Assembly: GCA_008828725.1 (NCBI GenBank)
Contig: MEHQ01001197.1
Location: 1 to 64,000, forward strand
Direction: 5' to 3'
Length of the DNA stretch: 64,000 nt
Source of the DNA: Saccharina japonica
Lineage: Eukaryota; Sar; Phaeophyceae; Laminariales; Laminariaceae
Position numbers and translations under genes: made by a program. This document shows positions 43,901 through 52,560 of the stretch, in pieces. The notes under the pieces were generated by a model. It saw only the letters and a list, made by a program, of their open reading frames with translations. It had not been told where the DNA came from and did no database searches. Position 1 is the stretch's first letter, and every line of letters starts with the position of its first letter.

Positions 43901-45586
43901 CACCACCAATCACCACCACCACCACCACCACCACCCTTTCTACCACCGCTACCACTGCCACGAATCAGGACCGACACCATTCCAGCAGCAGCACAGTACC
44001 AGCAACGCACACGAGTAGCAGCACCCGAAAAAGTTGCACACCTCGGGCAGATGATATAGATCATACCGATCATTCCCAGTTCATGATTCAGATCTAGATA
44101 TTTCAGGGCAGATAGATTCCTGATCTGTATGATCTGTACGACCTACGTGTAGCTCGTGTGGTCTGCATGATCTAGCTCATGTCGCTGGCTGGGAGTCGTA
44201 CAATCTACATGATCCAGCACATGTTTCACGGGTTGCATCTGTCCTATGCAGATCCTGTACAACCTCTCACAACGGCAGGTTAGGAGGATCTAGAGGATCT
44301 AGATGATCTACTGTAGATAGACAGATCATGAGCTGTCCGATGTGTGGAAGGTTTCACACTGCACACCCTCGGACAGACCATCAACAGATCATCGATTCCC
44401 ACTTCATGATCTACCAGATCATCAACAGATCATCGATTCCCAAATCATGATGTACAGCTGTAGAACTTTCAAGCCAGATATATTCCCGGTATGGTATGGT
44501 CTTATTAATAGCTCATGTTGCCGGGTGGAACCCGTCTAATCTGCACGAGCTAGCACGTGTTTCCTGGGTTGGATCTGTACGATGCAGATCCTGCACAACC
44601 TCTCACAGCGGCAGGTGAAGAACTACAGCAGTAGATTATCTACTTGTAGATCATGATCTGTCCGAGTGTGTGGAAGGTTGGATGAAGCACAGCAAACAGC
44701 ATGCACATGGAAAAAACCACAACGTACAACACACTATAATACGTAACGCATGTTAGAGTATCGTGTAGGTCGTAACAGCAGTAACAGCGCACGGAAGCAG
44801 CAATAGTTGGCTTACCTTCAGCCCGTCCCCGTGAGAGCCAGGCTTCGTGCCTGCCGCGGCCCTCCTCTTGAGCGCCTCGAGCACCGGGTGGTCGTCCTGT
44901 CGCGCTTCCAGCATCTCCTGCGAGTCCCCACGGGCATCCAGGTCGAACAGACTCGCCCCCTGCGACAGCAGCTCTGTCATTTCCGCAAGGGTGTTCACTC
45001 GAATGCGCTTCTTTTTATCATCGTCTGCCGATTCCTCTTCCCCCGCCTCTGCCACGACGCTCCCACCATCAGCAGCAGAAGAAGGGGGAGAGGAGGATGA
45101 GGCAGCCGAAGAAGCAGCAGCAGCGGCAGGTGCTACGCTCCTGAGAGGCAGGCTACTACGTGAGCGCGGCAAGGAAGGCGAAACTCTTGAACGGCGCTCG
45201 GGTGAAGCTGTGCTGCGTGCAGTGAGGCCGTCACTGGTGCAGCGGAATCCAACGTGCCGTGTACCGGAGGTGGTCACTGCTGTCAGGCCCACAAAAGCTT
45301 CGACGGTCATCGACCGAGGGTACACGCAGCAGGATAGGGCGAGGAGCACAAGGAGACAGGCGGTGGATCTGCTGCTGTGGATAGCATGATTATGCTTCCG
45401 GGTGTGCCTGTGTATCACGCCGCGTTTCGTCTCATCCACCACGGAGCCCCTGCCACTTTTGCTGCTACCAGCGATAGCGCATGTTGAGGAAGCATAGGGT
45501 GAACTACCCATCAAGGATGACGAACCCATCCAGGTGCTGTGTCCTGTGCTGTGTCTCCTCTGTTCTCTGCTTCTTCCAAACAACAT
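28826..45586 (-). CDS. Patatin-like phospholipase, at least ten exons
   Basis: Predicted lipid acyl hydrolase of the patatin family: it would hydrolyse acyl groups of membrane or storage lipids with a Ser-Asp dyad. Exons on the minus strand, with compatible phases: 45586-44816, 42561-42409, 36860-36784, 35598-35514, 34683-34579, 33765-33625, [one not found], 30687-30479, 29847-29695, 28906-28826. Exon 2 has the oxyanion motif EGGGMRG and the nucleophile motif GSSAG. Exon 5 has LDYLLRDVVEQQRPLDWDMFW. Exon 6 ends with RASMLLPGITGPM, typical of the algal branch. The first exon has a hydrophobic stretch (STACLLVLLALSCCV) before VEAFVG, so targeting to the plastid or endomembrane is possible. The exon that should carry the catalytic Asp and link exon 6 to exon 8 was not found. 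Intron 2 is 5.5 kb and holds a retroelement fossil. Confidence 0.88.
29333..29691. mobile_element. MITE M1-like element inserted at the exon 9 splice donor
   Basis: The element runs from ACGCGTGCTATACTATACGA to GCTGATGCATGCGCGT. It is flanked by the 6-bp direct repeat CACCTG at 29327-29332 and 29692-29697. On the coding strand that repeat is CAGGTG, the exon 9 donor (CAG then GT). The duplicate segment has the same insertion at 54734-55092. Confidence 0.8.
29695..29847 (-). CDS. Patatin-like phospholipase, exon 9
   Basis: Acceptor GAGTGCAG. Reads ASESEIARLERRRESMLEGV then RKGYEHAH; 51 residues, phase 0 at both ends. The E-x-RLE-x-RRE-x-GVR-GY pattern is typical of the family's C-terminal helix. 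The donor is CAG followed by GTGACG and lies in the target-site duplication of the MITE at 29333-29691. Reading through the donor meets a stop at 29554. Confidence 0.85.
30479..30687 (-). CDS. Patatin-like phospholipase, exon 8
   Basis: Acceptor follows a run of T (AAATGTGAAG). Reads KPKVAERLIMRRFFKRKSKD, then YMKGSGHKKLYAESVLALNE and ends MPMCLP before the donor GTAAGAG. 209 bp, entering in phase 1 and leaving in phase 0. This is the family segment just after the Asp-containing region. Confidence 0.87.
31669..31780 (+). mobile_element. Poly(C)-tailed SINE, 5'-truncated
   Basis: CAAGCAATCCCTGCCTGGTC to ATGAGTACACCTCCCCACCC. It is followed without spacer by a LINE 3' end in the same orientation. 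The duplicate is at 57070-57175. Confidence 0.8.
31781..31858 (+). mobile_element. Poly(C) LINE, 3' end fragment
   Basis: GGTGCTCCGTCTCGAAAGGG to AACAAATGAGTACGCCCCCT. It encodes the last residues of the LINE protein (NGQMTKASNK) and its TGA, then the C tail. Confidence 0.8.
31977..32366 (+). mobile_element. Poly(C)-tailed SINE, full-length copy
   Basis: This is the longest copy (about 390 bp) and the type for the family. The 5' end is GGTCGAGTAGATCATTTGTG, with an early hairpin TGTGCGG/CCGCACA. The middle is GGAAGTGGCCACACCAG and CCGCCTCAGAGGCGG. The 3' part is GCTCCGTCCTGGCATTGTAG, GGGATGCGAGGGTCTATGG, then ATGAGTACACCCCCCCCCCC. No tRNA-type A or B box is evident, so the promoter type of the head is unknown. 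It is absent from the duplicate segment at 53-64 kb. Confidence 0.85.
32762..32962 (-). mobile_element. Poly(C) LINE, 3' fragment
   Basis: Minus-strand coding end of the LINE, truncated at its own 3' terminus. It matches 57376-57577, with landmarks ATTGACCACGCG, TTTACCGTCTTTCCATATTA and CGACCGCCAGTG. It ends at a G run at about 32952. Confidence 0.65.
33264..33380. mobile_element. MITE M2, whole copy
   Basis: CTATTACAGGGGACCATAGT at the left, and inverted TAGTATGGTCCCCCATAATA at the right. The interior is AAAAATAGATAGATATATAG. It sits in the patatin intron after exon 6. Confidence 0.8.
33625..33765 (-). CDS. Patatin-like phospholipase, exon 6
   Basis: Acceptor CCCACCAAG. Reads PLHVIASGVASKKAVVLSSK, then TECMRASMLLPGITGPM; 47 residues, phase 0 at both ends. 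The donor is GTGACT, weaker than the GTGAGT of the duplicate. Confidence 0.9.
34579..34683 (-). CDS. Patatin-like phospholipase, exon 5
   Basis: Acceptor GTTTCGCAG. Reads KWGSPVLKLDYLLRDVVEQQ then RPLDWDMFWKKQATQ; 35 residues, phase 0 at both ends, donor GTAGGT. Confidence 0.9.
35514..35598 (-). CDS. Patatin-like phospholipase, exon 4
   Basis: Acceptor CTGCTGAG. Reads RQVFRAMGLGLVGTVVTRWR then GVKELVRE; 85 bp. It completes the split Arg codon of exon 3 and ends in phase 0 at a weak GTGCAG donor. The family has a comparable R-LGLGL segment here. Confidence 0.78.
35688..35847 (-). mobile_element. Poly(C)-tailed SINE, 5'-truncated
   Basis: G run at 35688-35700 then the reversed 3' end of the family, to GTATTGGGCGAGTCG. 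It abuts the G run of the LINE at 35848, in the same orientation. It lies between patatin exons 3 and 4. Confidence 0.85.
35848..36385 (-). mobile_element. Poly(C) LINE, 3' part with open frame
   Basis: Minus-strand frame from about 36385 to 35866 encodes the C-terminus of a non-LTR retrotransposon protein. Readable parts are YSALAPYLHGPMDFAKKLKL, a zinc-knuckle-like C-x-C-G-(x)5-6-H-x4-C pattern (CPCGKAIESRVHIVGEC), then FLCNIWKQRNERP and NGQMTKASNK. The TGA stop is followed only by GTACG and a run of C: there is almost no 3' UTR. The upstream RT and endonuclease parts are missing (5' truncation). Confidence 0.75.
36784..36860 (-). CDS. Patatin-like phospholipase, exon 3
   Basis: Acceptor GGCGCCCAG. 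Reads EGMPRMGCSVYYDTLTGTGR then HFIDT and two bases of an Arg codon; 77 bp, phase 0 to phase 2, donor GTAAAT. Confidence 0.87.
37104..37531. repeat. GGTGC-rich element with AGCGCTGCGCC ends
   Basis: Left AGCGCTGCGCC and right GGCGCAGCGCT are inverted. Inside are GGTGC pentamer runs (37208-37275), their complements, and a duplicated GTGCAGTGTGAAATCGGTAA. The second copy at 61743-62143 has more pentamers but lacks the 40-bp internal duplication. Confidence 0.55.
38783..38825. mobile_element. MITE M2, left half of a split copy
   Basis: TATTACGGGAAACCATAGTA then AATAGGACCTA. The matching right half lies at 41035-41103, beyond the retroelement fossil. Confidence 0.6.
38941..41034. mobile_element. 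Broken Ty3/gypsy-type LTR-retrotransposon fossil in patatin intron 2
   Basis: A retroelement fossil bounded by a 45-bp direct repeat (38941-38985 and 40990-41034, with ACCACAACCACACTAGAG and GGGGCTCCGCCCCAC). Recognisable parts are an RNase H-like stretch at about 39997-40302 on the plus strand and a short reverse-transcriptase-like stretch at about 40339-40542 on the minus strand. The element is broken and rearranged, with several breaks and parts in both orientations. It also hosts a whole MITE M2 (39801-39922). It is old enough to have decayed but predates the 11 kb duplication, since copy B carries its left part. Confidence 0.7.
39801..39922. mobile_element. MITE M2, whole copy nested in the retroelement fossil
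   Basis: TATTACGGGCAAGGACCATA to AACTATGGTCCTCCGTAATA, with interior CCTATATATTTACCTATTTT. Confidence 0.8.
41035..41200. mobile_element. MITE M2, right half of a split copy, itself interrupted
   Basis: CCTACGGTACACACAAAAAC and ATATTTGGTCCCCTATTTAC match the M2 interior. The terminal CTATTAACTGTGGTCCTCCG lies after a further 70 bp of unrelated sequence. Confidence 0.6.
41201..42408. other. Patatin intron 2, upstream part
   Basis: No feature recognised in about 1.2 kb between the split MITE and exon 2. Short frames occur without motifs. Confidence 0.5.
42409..42561 (-). CDS. Patatin-like phospholipase, exon 2
   Basis: Acceptor GCACCAAG. Reads VGLAIEGGGMRGCVSAGM, then DSFDAVYGSSAGSLVGAYA to Q; 51 residues, phase 0 at both ends. 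It contains the oxyanion-hole Gly motif and the catalytic Ser in GSSAG. Donor GTGCGC. Confidence 0.93.
42998..43183 (+). repeat. Dispersed repeat R1
   Basis: Third copy: TCTCGCGATAAAAAATGCAA, GGGGAGGGGG, GGCCCCGGATCTGAGTTATG. It lies in patatin intron 1. Confidence 0.65.
43391..43484. repeat. 47-bp tandem duplication
   Basis: ATTGTGCCATTCAGCAATTT then GTGCTGGCTACTC, repeated at 43438 with few changes. Confidence 0.85.
43588..43672. mobile_element. Small hairpin MITE
   Basis: TACTACTCTGGGCGGACTTA and, inverted, TACATTTCCGCCCAGAGTGG then TA. About 85 bp with a short loop. Confidence 0.7.
43786..43935. repeat. (CCA/CAC)n microsatellite
   Basis: CAC triplets interrupted by AAC and CAG. It accounts for the Thr/His-rich and Val/Gly-rich open frames over this stretch. 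Confidence 0.9.
44105..44690. repeat. 336-bp tandem repeat, about 1.7 copies, rich in AGATC
   Basis: GCAGATCCTGTACAACCTCT and the following CACAACGGCAGG at about 44250 recur at about 44584 (GCAGATCCTGCACAACCTCT). Both copies are full of GATCATG and AGATCTAG. Located in patatin intron 1. Confidence 0.7.
44816..45586 (-). CDS. Patatin-like phospholipase, first coding exon
   Basis: Open from ATG at 45586 to the donor AAG/GTAAGC at 44815; up to 257 residues, phase 0 to exon 2. N-terminal 70 residues are Ser/Arg-rich. Residues about 73-92 (STACLLVLLALSCCVYPRSM) are hydrophobic and are followed by TVEAFVG. Then comes a low-complexity Ala/Ser/Glu linker and the conserved HPVLEALKRRAAAGTKPGSH before exon 2. 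The start is uncertain: other ATGs lie at residues 20 and 26, and a 5' non-coding exon is possible. Confidence 0.8.
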
Positions 45587-46669
45587 CTCGTTCGAAATTA
45601 GGGGTTTCGATTACTTCGAAGGCCGTTGTTCAACAGGATGGGGGAGACTTTTCCGAACGTAGCGAGCAGCGCGAGCGCCGAGCACGCGACACAGCACTGA
45701 GACACACGGCCGAGACAACCCTAGGAGGAGAGATAAGGCATGAACCTGGTTTACGGGTCATTCTGTCCCACCCACGAAGGAAATAGCCGCTGCCCCTGCA
45801 GGTGGGTGCCCCTAGTGCCCAGGACGAAGTCACTGGTTTTTGCAGAATCGTGTATGTTCTGTTTGTTCCTTGTGTTTGTTTCAAAGAGCGTTTGTCAACT
45901 TTGAGCAAGTGTACGCGTAACAGGCGTCTATCGGCACCACAGCAGTACGAAGTCACGTGGTCTCGTAGTGTGGCACTTCTAAGACCCGAAGTGCCGTGCG
46001 GGGTTGCGATTCCGGTGGTATCGCCCTGGTACTTCAAGCTCTTATGATAACACACAACGTCGTAGTCGTATAATTCATACGTACAACAGCAGTAGTAGTT
46101 CTGCTGTAATACTCATCACAGCAGTAATGTAGTTGAAGTCTGGAGGTATGGACATGGCGACGCGTATGATCCAAAGGCGACGCGTATCATAGCGCGTAGA
46201 CTGGGACGCGTATACTCGTATACGTACGGTGCAAGATGTATGGTGTGATGGTGTGTTACCGCGCTGCAAGCTGCAAACGTCCCATCTCTTTATGTGGGCC
46301 ATCACGTACCGGTACAGCAGTATGTCATATTTGTCAAATTCTCCCATGCCGAATGGCGAGAACGGTTTGTACTGAAGACTGAAGCACTTGAAGCATTCCG
46401 CGAGAAGCGGCCGACGCTAAACTCACGTCTTTCAGAATTGAGGATACGGTCCTTGGCCGTTTTGAGGCACAAGCGTGCGAGCATATCCAGATTTAGCTTC
46501 GTACGCATCACACATACTCATACGCGTGCTTACATACCTACACATGGCTGCTGCAGGTTGCAGACTGTTCGTGCCTTTAAACAACGTAACATGCTTCCGC
46601 CCTTTCCTGCTATCGCTGCCCCTGCGCGTCACGCCTCCTTCTGCTACAAAACCTATATGTTAATAACAG
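45587..46669. promoter_or_regulatory. Intergenic space between divergent patatin and ankyrin genes
   Basis: The minus-strand patatin and plus-strand ankyrin genes diverge from this 1.1 kb, so it should hold both promoters and probably the first exon of the ankyrin gene. I see no clear TATA box or initiator. A frame at 46350-46450 might be part of an upstream exon but has no recognisable motif. Confidence 0.4.
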
Positions 46670-46812
46670 GACTTTGACTACCAATGCTAGCATCTGGACC
46701 GCGGCAGAGCTGGGAGACGTTGGCCGCTTAAGGAAGGTGGTGACGGAAAAGGGGCGACGGCCTGACTCCATCGACCCGCACGGCTACACACCCCTCCACC
46801 TCGCCGCACAAA
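46670..46812 (+). CDS. Ankyrin-RING protein, exon A
   Basis: Acceptor TTAATAACAG at 46660-46669. Donor is CAAA followed by GTGAGC. It ends with one base of a codon that exon B completes. Confidence 0.75.
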
Positions 46813-48386
46813 GTGAGCAATGCGGAACAAAGACGTCTGATGACCGTCTACAGTAGTTCTACTTTTGACCCGTCAAGCCTCTCTAGACTTATCATACTAT
46901 TTTGAGTGTGAGGATTCGCTTGACGGCTGCCCGTCAAGGGACTGACGGTCTAGTTTAGTTTTGACCGGTCAAGCCCTCTTTACAGTTAACATACTATTTT
47001 TAGTGTGGGAATTTCCTTGACGGCTGTCCGTCAAGGGGCAAGGGTCCCTCCCGTCAACCATCGCATCATATTTTGGTGTGAAGTGCCATTGCTCCTATAT
47101 ACCGGTACGTGTTTTGCGAGTTTGAGATGACGCGGCTCTGCCGATTAGCTACAAGAGCGGATCAGTCATGCGGGGAGCCGAGATTTTCATATTGACAAGT
47201 TCTTCCAGGCGTTTCGGCGTTCGGCGTGGGTTGTTTTTTATTTAGCGGGGAGGGGGTCACGTCAGCTTGATCGCGAGGTTGAAGCGGGGAGTTGAGTTGC
47301 ATGCTGATATTTCATGGGGTCCCCTTTCCAGTTATAAGCTGAAGAGCCGATCTCCCGCCGCCTTCGTTCTGCAAGTCAATGGTTTTTAGCCGGTTTGCCT
47401 TGATTAATAGTATACATAGTGATAAAATAAGGGAGAAGCGCGGTGTCATCATCCGTCATTAAAAATGCGCGAGGCGTGCAGCATTCGACAGTCCCCATGC
47501 TACGAGAATATGCCGTACAACTTCTTGCGTTAATTCCGACATAAAAAGCATAATCCCCTCTCCTATATATCACCGGGGAGCATATTATAGCAATCAAAAC
47601 CAAACATGGCGTATAAACATACGGGGATATGTGGTTTTTGGATCCACCGCGGGCTCTGATTGCCACAGCCCCTAAACATACACTGGTGCACGTTGCTTCG
47701 CGTGGACAATGCTGTACTCGTCGTTTTTCACTGGCCAGTTATTCCGTCTCTCAAGGCCCACAAGGGCTAAAGGCATGAAAAATGAAGCGTGTCTTTTGTG
47801 CGTTTTTTTGTTTTCGCATTGACCAACGCCACACCGCGCAGACGGGAGACTTTCTGCTGTGAGGTACCTCCTGGGGGCAGGCGCTAGCCCTGACGGGGTG
47901 CCTGCCGCGGCTGGCGGGTGCGGGGCCACTCCACTCCACCGGTGAGTTTGCTGTGCTACGAAAGAGGTCACATAAGCGCGCTCGGTCGCGGTGCTCATAC
48001 TTTGGCGGTTGGTTTCTTATCAGGGTAAACAAGGGAAGGGAAGGGAAGGGGTAGTGCTATCATATACCAGTACCGGTATCATCCTGTCTCAAAATATAAG
48101 GATCGTTTGTATATTCCTATTTAATTAAAATGTTCCTTATTTTCGGGACGGAGTGGAGTATACACGAAGAACCTCGTGACAGGCACTGCTGTCTTCGTGC
48201 GCTCCGCTAGCGTTTCAGAACATTTGTTGTTGTTTTTGTTTTCGCCGGTATGGTTGGCTTTTTCCGCGGGGGTGCCCGCAGGAACATGTTGGCATTTGGG
48301 ATGAAATCGATGCCTTTGAGCTGTTTCTCTCGGCAGACATGTGTTCTCTTCTGTACAGGTCTGCCGTGCACAAGCTGAAATTTTAC

Positions 48387-48444
<58 letters not shown>

Positions 48445-49866
48445 TTTGTTGTTCTCATATTAACTCATCCCCCTAATCTAGTCCGTGGTCGCAAGACAGG
48501 CTCCAATAACTATGGAGTCGAAGAGAACCCCGCCAGGAAAAAGAACAAAACAAGTACGAAGTACCACTTAACAAGTACACGTAATAACTGAAGCAAATCG
48601 TACACCCCAGACAAAAAAAAACACAGAAATAAGCATGCTATCTTGCTGAATCATCGACCCAACGCCCAACCATACGTACACGTAGGAATGAACACGGTAG
48701 GAATGCCCAGCCGTTCGTTCCTATTTTCCGAGTCACCCCCTCCCATCCGCACAGACTAAAAAACAACCTTTCCATTCTCTTTTTATGCCGTTGGATCCTC
48801 CCGTCTTGTCCGCTACAGAGCCGCTTTCGCCGGGCAGCTACCATGCGTGCACGCCCTGCTTTCTGCCGGCGCGCAGCCCCAAGCCACCGACGCCTCCTTC
48901 CTCGACATGAAAACCCCCCTTCACAAAGCCGCTGCCCAAGGCCACAGGGACGTTTGCATCGCCCTATTGGAAGCTGGAGCAGACGCCAACGCCTCCGACG
49001 CCGCGGGAAACTCGCCGTTAGATCTCCTGGATATGTCGTTGCCGATGCCCTCGACATCGATGCCGGGCCCGCCCGGAAAGGGTGGCGGTGGCAACCGAGA
49101 TAGCGGTGGCGTCGACGGAGGCATCGGGAGCGGTAGATCCAACGAAAGCGGCAACACCTGTAGCGTTGTGGTGCTGTCGAATGGAGAAGATAGGGACTGG
49201 GGGGGCGTGAGGGAAGCGTTGGAACGGTATGGGGGTCGTCGCCTGCGGTTCAACCCAGTGGCTCCCGGCTCTGCTGGCGGTGATGATGACGATGGTGTTG
49301 ACGCAACAAGCGGTGGACGCGGCGGTAACGGCGATGGTGGAGATAGCGCCCGCGGTTCGGCCGGTAGCGCCAGGTGTTGTCCTGGCGCTTCTGATTGTGT
49401 AAGCGGGGGAACGAGCATCCAGGATAAGGTGGATGTGTCTCGAGCTGTAGTAGCTCGCTCTTCCTTGATGGAAGCGGGTAGCGCCGCTTTGAGTAGTGGA
49501 AAGCCTGCCGATCTAACGTCCAAGGGGCTAAGCGGTTGCAAGAAAGAACAGCCTAATGCAGACGATATTGTCGCCGCTGGCGGAGCACACGCTACACCGC
49601 AACCGCCAGGGGACATTGAGACCGTCGCTGGGCAAAACGGCCGGGGGGGCTTGGTAGAGGGAGTTCCCGCTATTGATAGTACTTTTTCGCCGGCCGGGGG
49701 GGAGGGGAGTGCGAGTGCTGGTATACCCTGCGGCGAGTGCCGCCTTCCCAAGGTGGTGATGGTGCGCGCGGCTTGCTGCGGGGCCTTGCTGTGCAAGCCT
49801 TGCGTTAGGCATTTGAGTGCACGCCGACGCGGTTGCCGTAGATGTAGTGGCGACGGTGGCGCATGA
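46670..49866 (+). CDS. Ankyrin-repeat protein with C-terminal RING-like zinc finger (5' end not found)
   Basis: Two exons are visible: 46670-46812 and 48821-49866 (TGA). Exon A reads ASIWTAAELGDVGRLRKVV and then GYTPLHLAAQ. Exon B continues GQLPCVHALLSAGAQPQATD, then TPLHKAAAQGHRDVCIALLE and AGADANASDAAGNSPLDLL. Together these give about three ankyrin repeats. A Gly/Ser-rich linker of about 230 residues follows. The C-terminus has CGEC, then CCGALLCKPCVRHL and GCRRC, a C-x2-C-x11-C-x5-C-x2-C-x10-C-x2-C pattern like a RING or related zinc finger. Such proteins often act as ubiquitin ligases with ankyrin substrate binding; that role is inferred. At least one upstream exon is needed because exon A opens in phase 2. 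Confidence 0.8.
46860..47060. repeat. Tandem/inverted CGTCAAG repeat, two and a half copies of about 110 bp
   Basis: Each unit has TTTTGACC-GTCAAGCC, CATACTATTTTTAGTGTG and CTTGACGGCTGTCCGTCAAG. The GTCAAG/CTTGAC pairs allow hairpins. Located in the ankyrin gene intron. Confidence 0.75.
48388..48437. repeat. (GTT)n microsatellite
   Basis: About 16 GTT triplets in the ankyrin gene intron. Confidence 0.95.
48821..49866 (+). CDS. Ankyrin-RING protein, terminal exon B
   Basis: Acceptor CTACAGAG. Two bases complete the split codon and the frame runs open for 347 codons to TGA at 49864. An alternative AG two bases upstream would not keep the frame. Confidence 0.85.
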
Positions 49867-49907
49867 TGTGTCTCGGTCGCTATGTACTCCGTTGTGAGCT
49901 TTGCCGC

Positions 49908-50410
49908 CCTTTGTGCGGTAAACGTACATTTTTTTATAGCGTTGCTTCGTAATTGCTTAGTTTCAGCTTGGGATCAACTTTGGGTGTGAAGTATGACTTA
50001 ATATTGGCCCTACGCGGTCAGCTCTTCGGATATTTGCGCGAAACAAAATCACGACATGCCCCTTGGAGTACCTGGAAGTACCTGGAACCGGCTCGTTCAG
50101 AGCAAAAAGTGAAAAAAAAAAAAAAAATGGGTTCTTCCTACGGAAATGCCTGTACCAGGTATTTTATTGGCCTTATGAAGGCTCGTGATGGGTCGGGACA
50201 ACTTTTCGCCGCTAGCGCCAGCCCTAGGACCTCAACAAAACAAAAAACGGCTGTTTCACCCTCTTCCGCTGTTCATGGCGGTCAGCATGATGCCAAATAT
50301 GTGACATGCGAGTAGATATTGCGAGCGGCGGTCGTGGCAGATGAACAAAATTGGGGCGTTCAGCTTGAACCAGCTCGTATTTATGGAAGTATTTATTGTT
50401 TACTGTCATA
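49908..50410 (+). repeat. Dispersed repeat R2
   Basis: Begins TTTGTGCGGTAAACGTACAT just after the ankyrin gene stop, then TCGTAATTGCTTAGTTTCAG, CGGCTCGTTCAGAGC, CATGGCGGTCAGCATGATGC, GAACCAGCTCGTATTTATGG. It matches 52560-52975 with many small differences. Confidence 0.75.
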
Positions 50411-51298
50411 ACGGCTCCCGCACGTATTATACGTGTATTCATACCTGGTTTTTATTTTTATTTGTGTTTACTGCTGTGGGCTTTCAGAAGAAAAAAGGGA
50501 AAGGGCCGACAAAAATATGAGGAGTACCTGTGCAGCATCGGCCGAAAAGCACTCGCGTGTAGATTCTGACGTTTTTACTAATAGTGCACGGTACACATAT
50601 ACTTCGTATACACCTTAATATGACTATAATTTTCAAGTGTTTTGTGCCCACGACGGGACTACAGTCCGGATGGGGGTAAGCAAGCTAAACACAAAACAGT
50701 GTGGGGCGACTGCGGCATCAACAACCAACCGGTTTCCCGAAGGCATAAAAGTCACGCCAAGAACATACTACCGACGGCAGGAAAACCACACCCAAAACAC
50801 GCTACCGACGGCGTGAGAACCACACCGGGGGCATCATGACACCGACAGTGCACATGCAAACTAAGGCCGAGGATTTGACATGATTGTGACCGTCGTCAGG
50901 CGCATCAATCTCTTGTTCATTGGGTATGCATCCCACCAACTATTAATATTCCCAAACCTTGCCCACCGAGTCCACATAGCGTTGCACTTCCCGGTACATT
51001 CGGCAGGCAGGCTATATAGACAACAAACAACTACCATACAGACGCGTACGCAGCAACCGGCGGAGCAGAACCGACCGCGCATCTAAAACAGCTACACACA
51101 AGCTAGAGACAGGAAAGATGGCGGGTCTTGGGAAGAAGACATACATGCTGTCTGTCACGCGATGCTGACGCTGTGCCTCGATCGAGTCAAAGTCGCCCAC
51201 CCCCCCCCCGCGCCCTATGATTCTGAAATAGAAGCTCCCCCACAAGATTCAACGACCTAAAATCAAACCATCAATAAAACGACACACTGCTACATACA
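50411..51298. other. No gene recognised
   Basis: Region between repeat R2 and the transporter exon. Only short frames; a C run occurs at 51199-51209. Confidence 0.5.
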
Positions 51299-51631
51299 CT
51301 ACGCTATAGGACAACGTAGCTTTGAGCCCCCGTGCCTCGCAGGCGGGGGGTTCGAGTGAGCCTGGGAGCTAGTGCCGTGTCGGTCCACCCAGCTCTTCAG
51401 GTCGTTCTCGGCGAACTGCTGGGACGGCGGGAACAGCTCCTCGTCCGCCACGAAGCACTGCAGGATGGTGGTGATGGCCATCCCGTACACGGAGGTGGCC
51501 ATCTTGCCCGTGTAGTGCGCCAGCAGCACCGCCGTCATTATCGTGGGCCCCACGATGGAGTTCAGCTTCGACCGGATGTTGGATTCCATCGCGAAGTACG
51601 CGCAGACGGTGGTCACGGCGGTCACGAAAAG
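51299..51631 (-). CDS. Choline-transporter-like (SLC44/CTL) protein, last exon
   Basis: Acceptor GTTGGTTCAG at 51632. Reads LFVTAVTTVCAYFAMES, then IVGPTIMTAVLLAHYTGKM and SVYGMAITTILQCFVADEEL, and FAENDLKSWVDRHG; 110 residues and stop. The last transmembrane segments followed by a Y-x-MA-x-TI-x-x-CF-x-x-DEE motif are the hallmark of the CTL family C-terminus; the protein would move choline or related solutes across a membrane. Upstream exons should lie above 51632 but were not found before the duplication border at about 53 kb. Confidence 0.8.
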   Translation of the reverse strand, partial: LFVTAVTTVCAYFAMESNIRSKLNSIVGPTIMTAVLLAHYTGKMATSVYGMAITTILQCFVADEELFPPSQQFAENDLKSWVDRHGTSSQAHSNPPPARHGGSKLRCPIA

Positions 51632-52189
51632 CTGAACCAACACAAGCGCCACGCAAATGGGTGGTATGATGGCGGACGGACGTGTAAAGACGGACAGAGC
51701 GCGTTCCGATGGAGGGGGTGGAGGGCGGAAAAAGCAAGGGTCGCTCGATGAGCTCGCTGAGTGATCGGTGTTGCGTAGTTATTTCCTGTGTTGAATAGCA
51801 GTACCGGTAGAACAGTATGTCCACACAAATCAGTCTGGGCGGTTTTCCACGGAGGCGTTTATTTCGTCCCAAAGGAGAAAATAGTTTTGCCGTTTGTCTC
51901 TAAGCCCGTTCGATTTTATCGTTCACTTCCCTCGCAGTCAGATCGCACGTCTCCTCTCTCTCTCTGTCTGCCTCTCTCTCTTTATCTCTCTCTTGTGTGT
52001 TCCGAATTAAAAAAAATGCATTCTACGCTCACGAAAAATAAAACGGTCAGTTTCGCGCCTACCAGTACTGCGAACCAACTACAATAATCGCCGTTGGATT
52101 TCAACTTTTCAACTCAAGTTTAAGCTTTCAACACCTGAAAATCCAACTGCACACACGTTTCGGCGGCAAACTACAGGCTGGTTCAAGCA
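51632..52189. other. Upstream side of the transporter exon; nothing recognised
   Basis: Should contain intron and possibly earlier exons of the CTL gene. A CT-rich stretch occurs at 51950-51995. Confidence 0.4.
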
Positions 52190-52560
52190 TACCGCCCAAA
52201 AATTATTTAGTAGCCAATGTCCACGCCGTTTTTTGGAGATAGACCCTGAAATTTGGTGCACATGTTTTATGCGTCCTATCCGAGCCGTCGACGGATGGGT
52301 TTGTTTTTTTGTTTTCGCCAGATATTGTTTGTTTTGTATTTGTTTTGGAAATTTGGGTCTTGACCCAATCAGTACTGAAAAACAAAATACCACACTAATT
52401 TCAAATAGTTTGTCCCCAAATACGTGGGACCAGTTCTTAAGAGATCCAAAATTTACGGCGAAAAAAAAAAACACATTCGTTAAAGGCTCGGGTAGGGCGC
52501 ATAAAATACGTGTGCCCAATTTCAGAGTATCCCCAAAAAACGGCGTGGACATTAGGACTT
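52190..52560. repeat. Foldback element with arms of about 100 bp
   Basis: The left arm AATGTCCACGCCGTTTTTTG then TTTTATGCGTCCTATCCGAG is matched by the right arm GGCTCGGGTAGGGCGCATAA then CCAAAAAACGGCGTGGACAT. The loop is about 190 bp. It is directly followed by repeat R2. Confidence 0.8.

Noticed and set aside
43789-44097. Open frame rich in Thr, His and Gln
   Set aside because: It follows the CAC microsatellite and lies in an intron. The opposite strand is open too for the same reason.
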